This document shows positions 59,197 through 64,000 of a DNA stretch of 64,000 nt, in pieces; the stretch's first letter is position 1, and every line of letters starts with the position of its first letter. Origin of the DNA: Daphnia carinata (taxonomy: Eukaryota > Arthropoda > Branchiopoda > Diplostraca > Daphniidae); assembly GCF_022539665.2 (NCBI RefSeq), contig NC_081338.1, positions 5,145,679 to 5,209,678 on the forward strand, read 5' to 3'. The notes below the pieces were generated by a model. The model did no database searches and was not told the origin of the DNA. It was given only the letters and a program-made list of their open reading frames with translations. Both the position numbers and the translations under genes were made by a program.

Positions 59197-60068
59197 TTAA
59201 TCTTTACGCAACGGAAAGTGCATAACTTCAACTCCCGATTTGGTTATGATGTTGATAATAACACCATCACCAGTAGAAGTGTCACGTTCAGCAGCTGAAA
59301 TGAACGAATCCTTGATTACCATGAGCGCTTTTTCCTTAGTGATATCAGGGAGTACTCCTCCTTTCATATTCTTCAACCCCACTTGATTGTCCAGGAGAGG
59401 TTGGAGCATTGCACCAGCTGCCCCACCAGCCCGGTATCTTTACACAAATCAAAATTTAGCATCTTGTCGTTAATTTATCATTAATGAATTTACCTGTTTT
59501 TCTCACAATGTCCAACTGGATCATACGAATATAAAGTTCCTTTTCCGTCTTGGTCAAGACCAGCAACTATGTTAGAAACATAGTAAGGGAAAAAACGCTT
59601 GTGGTACAGCATTGTAGAGACCAATTGAGCAACAGCTGGTGTAGACATGGGCTTCAAATGCTCGTGAAGATACATCTGAGGTATGATTAAACAATTACAA
59701 CTTCTGGATTATAAATATTTCCTACTATCACCTTCATACGAGCCTCAAGGGTTCTAGTGAATGTCAGTACATCACACCAGCATCCAGATACTCCAAGAAC
59801 GGTTTGTTCTGACAACTTGAACAGCTTTGGTTGTTCACGTGTGAGAATTGAGTAGCCTTGAATCAGACGTGTATCGGAGGCAATGATGGCAAAGTCATCT
59901 CCAGCTACAGCCACAATAGTTCTGAAGATGCAGTCAAATGTGTTAACTTTTTTAATTGGCTCTATATTTTATTTTAAAAAAGGTTTACCCTCCATTGTCT
60001 GTGTAAGGACTCCAGTGATGCTGCTTTGCTCCGGGGAGATTATCATTGAGAATTGCCTGGCCAAACAT
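59197..60068 (-). CDS. PSMB1: Proteasome subunit beta type-1 (beta-6)
   Basis: Non-catalytic beta-6 subunit of the 20S proteasome core. Exons 60068-59989, 59921-59732, 59675-59494 and 59437-59197 give 230 residues (human 241). Motifs: NGGTIVAVAGDDFAIIASDT at the start of the mature fold, RRFFPYYV-like KRFFPYYVSNIVAGLD, YSYDPVG, AMLQPLLDNQVGLKNM, FISAAERDTSTGD, and the C-terminal LRKD shared with human. No active-site propeptide cleavage is expected for this subunit. The start at 60068 is the first in-frame ATG; an upstream exon changing the first residues is possible. Secure identification. Confidence 0.95.
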
Positions 60069-60415
60069 CACGCTATATTTTTCAACTAAACTTGTTTAAT
60101 TTGACAGTCGCTAACCAATGACTTGCAACGTTCGAAGACTTCGAAACGCTCGGTACCATTCGGCTGCTCATATTTAAGAGGATGATGCCTAATCGTTAAG
60201 TCACTACCAGTATGCCCTTTTTGGTGAAAAGTAACTTTAAATTAAAACTTAATTAATTAAATTTAAATTTAACTTATTAAAAAAATTTCATTGAAAACAA
60301 AAGTTTTTTAACGGTTAAAAATTTAAATCATGCAACATTATCCGGCATAGGTTAACGGTCGTCTGCTTCTCTGATCTTGCTAAATTAAATTGCAATTTGT
60401 TGGTGTTAAATAAAA
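60069..60415. promoter_or_regulatory. Shared PSMB1/LSM2 promoter region
   Basis: Start codons diverge across 347 bp. The sequence is strongly AT-rich at 60235-60330. No defined element was recognised. Confidence 0.45.
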
Positions 60416-60912
60416 ATGGTAAGATTTAAATACTACGAAACAACTGTAGGATAAGCATAAAAGCCTATTTTCGATTCTTAGCTCTTCTATTCATTTTTCA
60501 AATCATTGGTCGGGAAAGATGTTGTCGTCGAACTCAAAAACGATTTGAGGTGAGGAAGTTTTGAAATGGTTATATTCTTTCCCAAAAAATGTTTATTGTT
60601 TAATTTCTTTTTGGTTTTTTTTAAATATTTTCAGTATTTGTGGAACTTTGCATTCAGTGGATCAGTATCTTAATATAAAACTTACAGATATTAGCATAAC
60701 GGATCCTGATAAATACCCTCATATGGTAACAAACACAAAAAAAAAAAAGATTTATTTTGTTGATGTTAATATGTGCCAATTTATAGCTCTCAGTTAAAAA
60801 CTGTTTCATCCGTGGATCAGTGGTGCGCTATGTCCAACTACCACCTGAAGAAGTTGATCACCAGCTTTTGCAGGATGCAGCACGAAAGGAATCCCAGCAC
60901 TCTAAACACTAA
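60416..60912 (+). CDS. LSM2: LSM2, U6 snRNA-associated Sm-like protein
   Basis: Subunit of the nuclear LSM2-8 ring on U6 snRNA and of the cytoplasmic LSM1-7 decay ring. Coding exons 60416-60418, 60482-60549, 60635-60725 and 60787-60912 give 95 residues, exactly the human length. The Sm1 motif is at about 8-45 (GKDVVVELKNDL, CGTLHSVDQYLNIKL) and Sm2 at about 60-75 (NCFIRGSVVRYVQLP). The first coding exon contains only the ATG, which is followed immediately by GTAAGA. Near-identical to human through the Sm fold, so very secure. Confidence 0.96.
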
Positions 60913-61082
60913 CTTGCCAGCTTTTGTACTAAGTAATGCTGTAATACAACATGATCTTTTTTCAAATATTCATTGATAACTAACTCTACTTAGTTTTGTC
61001 TTTTAGCGTCATATAGAATCGAATTTCAACAAGACCTATTTTAGCTGCGGGGTTAGAAGCTTGGTGAGTTCTGATTTTAACT

Positions 61083-61155
61083 GGTCGTGTGGCCTAATGG
61101 ATAAGGCACTGGACTTCTAATCCAGGGATTGCGGGTTCGAGTCCCGCCACGATCA
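61083..61155 (+). tRNA. tRNA-Arg (anticodon UCU)
   Basis: Full cloverleaf readable by eye. The seven-base acceptor stem (GGTCGTG with CACGATC, one G-U pair) is followed by discriminator A. The D arm contains GCCTAATGGATAAGGC. The five-pair anticodon stem CTGGA/TCCAG holds loop CTTCTAA, anticodon TCT. The T arm is GCGGG-TTCGAGT-CCCGC. There is no intron, and CCA is not encoded, as expected for a nuclear gene. It sits between LSM2 and SLC25A3. Confidence 0.95.
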
Positions 61156-61793
61156 GTAATTTTAAATGAACTTTGGATAAACATATCAAATCATAAGACA
61201 GCCCGGTAGTAAATTTGCCCAATCAAAATCAAATTGCACTAAATGTCGAAAGTGTTCCCTTAGGAGAAGAAGCATATTTTAAAAGATTTTATGCTAATGC
61301 GACATTGTTAAACAATCGAGCGGATTAATTGCAACGTGTAAATTGTTTGATCATCACGGTACCAGTGATTTATTTAGATTCAACATCGAAATATTGTCAA
61401 ATGTAAAAAGCGATATACATAATGAAATTCGTCAAATGCTACCGTTTTCCTCGTCAGCTGAGCTGATCGTGATCAGTAAGGTAAATTATGATCAGCTGAT
61501 TCAGGCGACAGGTCGGCATCTACGGCAAATCGGCAACAGGGCAAAACGGCATAATTTTTACCTATGCACCGAAAACCGCCTTTTCATCAGCTCGGCAACA
61601 TCGGGCTTCGTTCGTTCCTTTCTCATCCTCTTCATCTGACGATCGCCATTACCGGAGGTTGGTTTCTAATTTTTCTCCCGGCTTTTGTACTATTGTAGTT
61701 TGTGTTTCATGCAATGAATGATATTTTCAGTTAGATTCACTGTTTGTTGAAGCAAATTTGATTTACACTGCTGTTTCCTTATTTATTATAGCA
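61156..61793 (+). other. Upstream region and probable 5' UTR exon of SLC25A3
   Basis: A GC-richer stretch near 61450-61660 ends in ACCGGAG then GTTGGT, which would serve as the donor of a non-coding first exon. The coding exon's acceptor is at 61791. A 98-codon frame here (61343-61639) lacks a real ATG start and is not considered a gene. Confidence 0.35.
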
Positions 61794-63220
61794 ATGAATT
61801 CTCTGTGGGAAGCTGCCAAGAGGAGCCCTTTCCTTACCAGTGCTCACTGCGAACCCAAAATGACTACCGATAACCAGTTGGTAGCCAACAGGAATATTGC
61901 TGCCGCTGCTGCTGGTAAAGCGTTCATCGATTATGTATCATTATGCGCAATTCCTCCTGCCTTTAAACTGCTAGCAAATTTATCCGCCATTATTCTAGCT
62001 GTTGAAAGATTTTATCAAATATACTAATCGTCTTTATATCTTAATTTTCAGAGACCTACAGCTGTGAATATGGTAGCTCGAAATACTACGCATTGTGTGG
62101 TGTTGGAGGACTTTTGTCCTGTGGTATCACCCACACTTTGGTCACCCCTTTGGACATGGTGAAATGCCGTATCCAGACCAATCCAGCCAAGTACAAGTCT
62201 ATTGTTACGGGTTTCAAGGTATTTTTATTCATTATTTTCAAGTTTTTTTTTTGTGTAGTTTAACATTATATTTTAGGTATCTGTTGCTGAAGAAGGCATG
62301 AGAGGGCTTGTCCGAGGCTGGGCACCTACAGCAATTGGGTATTCTGCCCAGGTAATTTATTCTTGCCACATTCTTAACAGCATTTTTTAAAGATAGATTT
62401 TTTAATAGGGTGTCTGCAAATTTGGATTCTATGAAGCTTTCAAAATTGTATATGCCAATGCTTTGGGAGAGGAGAATGCTTACGTTTACCGAACTGGTTT
62501 GTACCTTGCTGCATCTGCCTCAGCCGAATTTTTCGCTGATATTGCTCTCAGCCCGATGGAAGCCGTTAAAGTGCGTATCCAAACCATGCCCGGTTTCCCT
62601 GCAACCTTGAGAGCTGGAGCACCTCTTATTTATCAGTAAGGAGCTTTGAAAGAAGAGTGAACATTGGATTGCCTAATCAAATGTTCCTTGTCATGTAGGC
62701 AGGAGGGCTTGAATGGATTCTATAAGAGCCTTGTGCCACTATGGATGAGGCAGATCCCCTACACCATGATGAAATTTGCTTGCTTTGAAAAAACAGTCGA
62801 GCTGCTATACAAGTAATAATCTGCTTATTTGGATATTTCAAATCAAAACTAATGTGGATTTACTGTAGGCACGTTGTACCTAAGCCCCGCGAACAGTGCA
62901 CTAAGGGCGAACAGCTTGTTGTGACGTTCGCTGCAGGTTACATTGCCGGTGTTTTCTGCGCTATCGTGTCTCACCCAGCCGACACTGTAGTGTCGAAGAT
63001 GAACGCCTCAAAGGGATCCACTGCTGGCGAGACTTTGAAGAAACTCGGTTTGATGGGAGTCTGGCAAGGATTGACGCCCAGGATTATCATGATTGGTACA
63101 CTTACCGCTGCCCAGTGGTTCATCTATGATGCCGTCAAGGTCTGGCTCGGTCTCCCCCGCCCACCTCCACCAGAGATGCCCGAGTCCTTAAAGAAGAAGT
63201 TGGCTGCAGCCCAACAATAG
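61794..63220 (+). CDS. SLC25A3: SLC25A3, mitochondrial phosphate carrier
   Basis: Inner-membrane carrier importing phosphate with protons for ATP synthesis. Exons 61794-61914, 62052-62218, 62277-62351, 62409-62635, 62699-62812 and 62869-63220 give 351 residues. Three carrier repeats are visible, each with the P-x-[DE]-x-x-[KR]-type signature: [20 protein letters not shown], and PADTVVSK. Other family strings are [47 protein letters not shown], and the ending [17 protein letters not shown], nearly as in vertebrates. The N-terminus is short with no long cleavable presequence. Vertebrates have mutually exclusive exons 3A/3B; I see only one version of that exon here. Confidence 0.95.
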
Positions 63221-64000
63221 AAGAATTCTGTACCTAAAACAAATTTTATTTGACGACATAACATCCGTTCGTCCGTACAAGCCGTTATTAAATAGTTCTG
63301 CCACCAGTATGAGAATTGATTGCTCGTGATTACTTATCCGTTTTCGGATAAGGATCGTATTACCATCAATGGGCATTCGGCAATGTAGCTTTCCCATGTA
63401 AATCGTCGATAAACGAAAAATTAAAGCGACGGTTGGCTGCAGTGCAACGGTAATAAATATCTGTAGAATACGAAAAATTTTTTGTTAATTTCAAAAATTT
63501 TCAAGCTTGCAATAGAGTTAATGGGAATTCCTATTCGATTGCAATTTCTTTTAGATGAAAACTGACAGATTTAAGATGAAAGTTTTCCAATGTCCTTATT
63601 GACATTGCGAACTTTTGTCTCGGTTTTATCAAACTTCAAGTTCCGAGAGTCAGTTACTCGTGAATCCTGTAGTTCGGAAGCTCTTTTGCAGTAAATAACT
63701 CACCGTTAAATTCTCTGTCGAATACTTACATCAGATTGGAGCGGTATGTGGGTTTGTTGACATTACTTATATCCTGTGTTAATTCGTGTAGTGGTAAGGC
63801 AGAAAAGTTGTGCAAACATTACTTTTGCTTTCACCGCGCGATATTACCATCGCTAGGGCCAACAATATTTCGCATTTTACTAATTTGTTTTATTCCGTAT
63901 TTTCCAGCTTTTTTTCTAAATTTTTGGTTCCCGTGCTAGCAAGATTCAGGCTTAAACTAAAGACCGTTTCAAAATGTACAGCGTAACTGAAATTCAATTC
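63221..64000. other. SLC25A3 3' flank to the window edge
   Basis: Mostly AT-rich non-coding sequence. An ATG at 63974 in an acceptable context (CAAAATG) opens MYSVTEIQF and stays open to the last base; it might be the start of a gene cut by the window edge, but nine codons prove nothing. Confidence 0.3.

Noticed and set aside
61343-61639. 98-codon plus-strand frame upstream of SLC25A3
   Set aside because: No true ATG start and overlaps the likely 5' UTR exon.

Overview
This is nuclear DNA from a multicellular eukaryote. Every large gene is split by short GT-AG introns (commonly 55-120 nt), codon use is arthropod-like, and one cytosolic tRNA gene is present. Gene content plus compact, head-to-head and tail-to-tail packing suggest an arthropod. 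I think a water flea (Daphnia or a close branchiopod crustacean) is most likely, but that is inference from style, not a database match. Gene models below were joined by hand: each chain of exons keeps one reading frame through every listed splice site and the coding total divides by three. Names rest on remembered family sequence motifs.

Layout. 1-10920 has no gene I can name; it is crammed with poly-A/poly-T tracts, (TG)n and other simple repeats. 10921-24250 (minus) is SMG6, the nonsense-mediated-decay endonuclease, in 20 coding exons: its 5' half is compact, while its 3' half (below about 20 kb) has introns full of the same homopolymers. From 20 kb onward the DNA is gene-dense and nearly free of long homopolymers. 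In order: ESS2 (+), a doubtful small gene (-), an SLC18B1-like transporter (+), a doubtful secreted peptide gene (-), a single-exon retropepsin-like protein (-), a broken tandem copy of the transporter (+), a carbohydrate sulfotransferase (+), IFT22 (-), a secreted leucine-rich-repeat protein (-), BRAP (+), OGFOD2 (-), DAXX (+), RPAP1 (-), MBF1/EDF1 (+), PSMB1 (-), LSM2 (+), tRNA-Arg(UCU) (+) and SLC25A3 (+).

The named genes are mostly housekeeping: RNA surveillance and splicing (SMG6, ESS2, LSM2), transcription and chromatin (RPAP1, MBF1, DAXX), proteasome and ubiquitin signalling (PSMB1, BRAP), mitochondrial phosphate import (SLC25A3) and cilia (IFT22). They do not form one pathway. Several pairs share probable bidirectional promoters (SMG6/ESS2, LRR/BRAP, OGFOD2/DAXX, RPAP1/MBF1, PSMB1/LSM2) or converge with stop codons 59-146 bp apart (DAXX/RPAP1, sulfotransferase/IFT22, BRAP/OGFOD2).

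The liveliest part is 27.9-38.3 kb: a 3.8-kb tandem duplication of the transporter with a decayed second copy whose 3' half is still almost identical, separated by a spacer carrying an intact 548-residue retropepsin-like reading frame with an altered active-site triad and a 162-bp internal repeat. The second interesting theme is the invasion of SMG6 introns by A-tracts, two of which sit directly in front of 3' splice sites.
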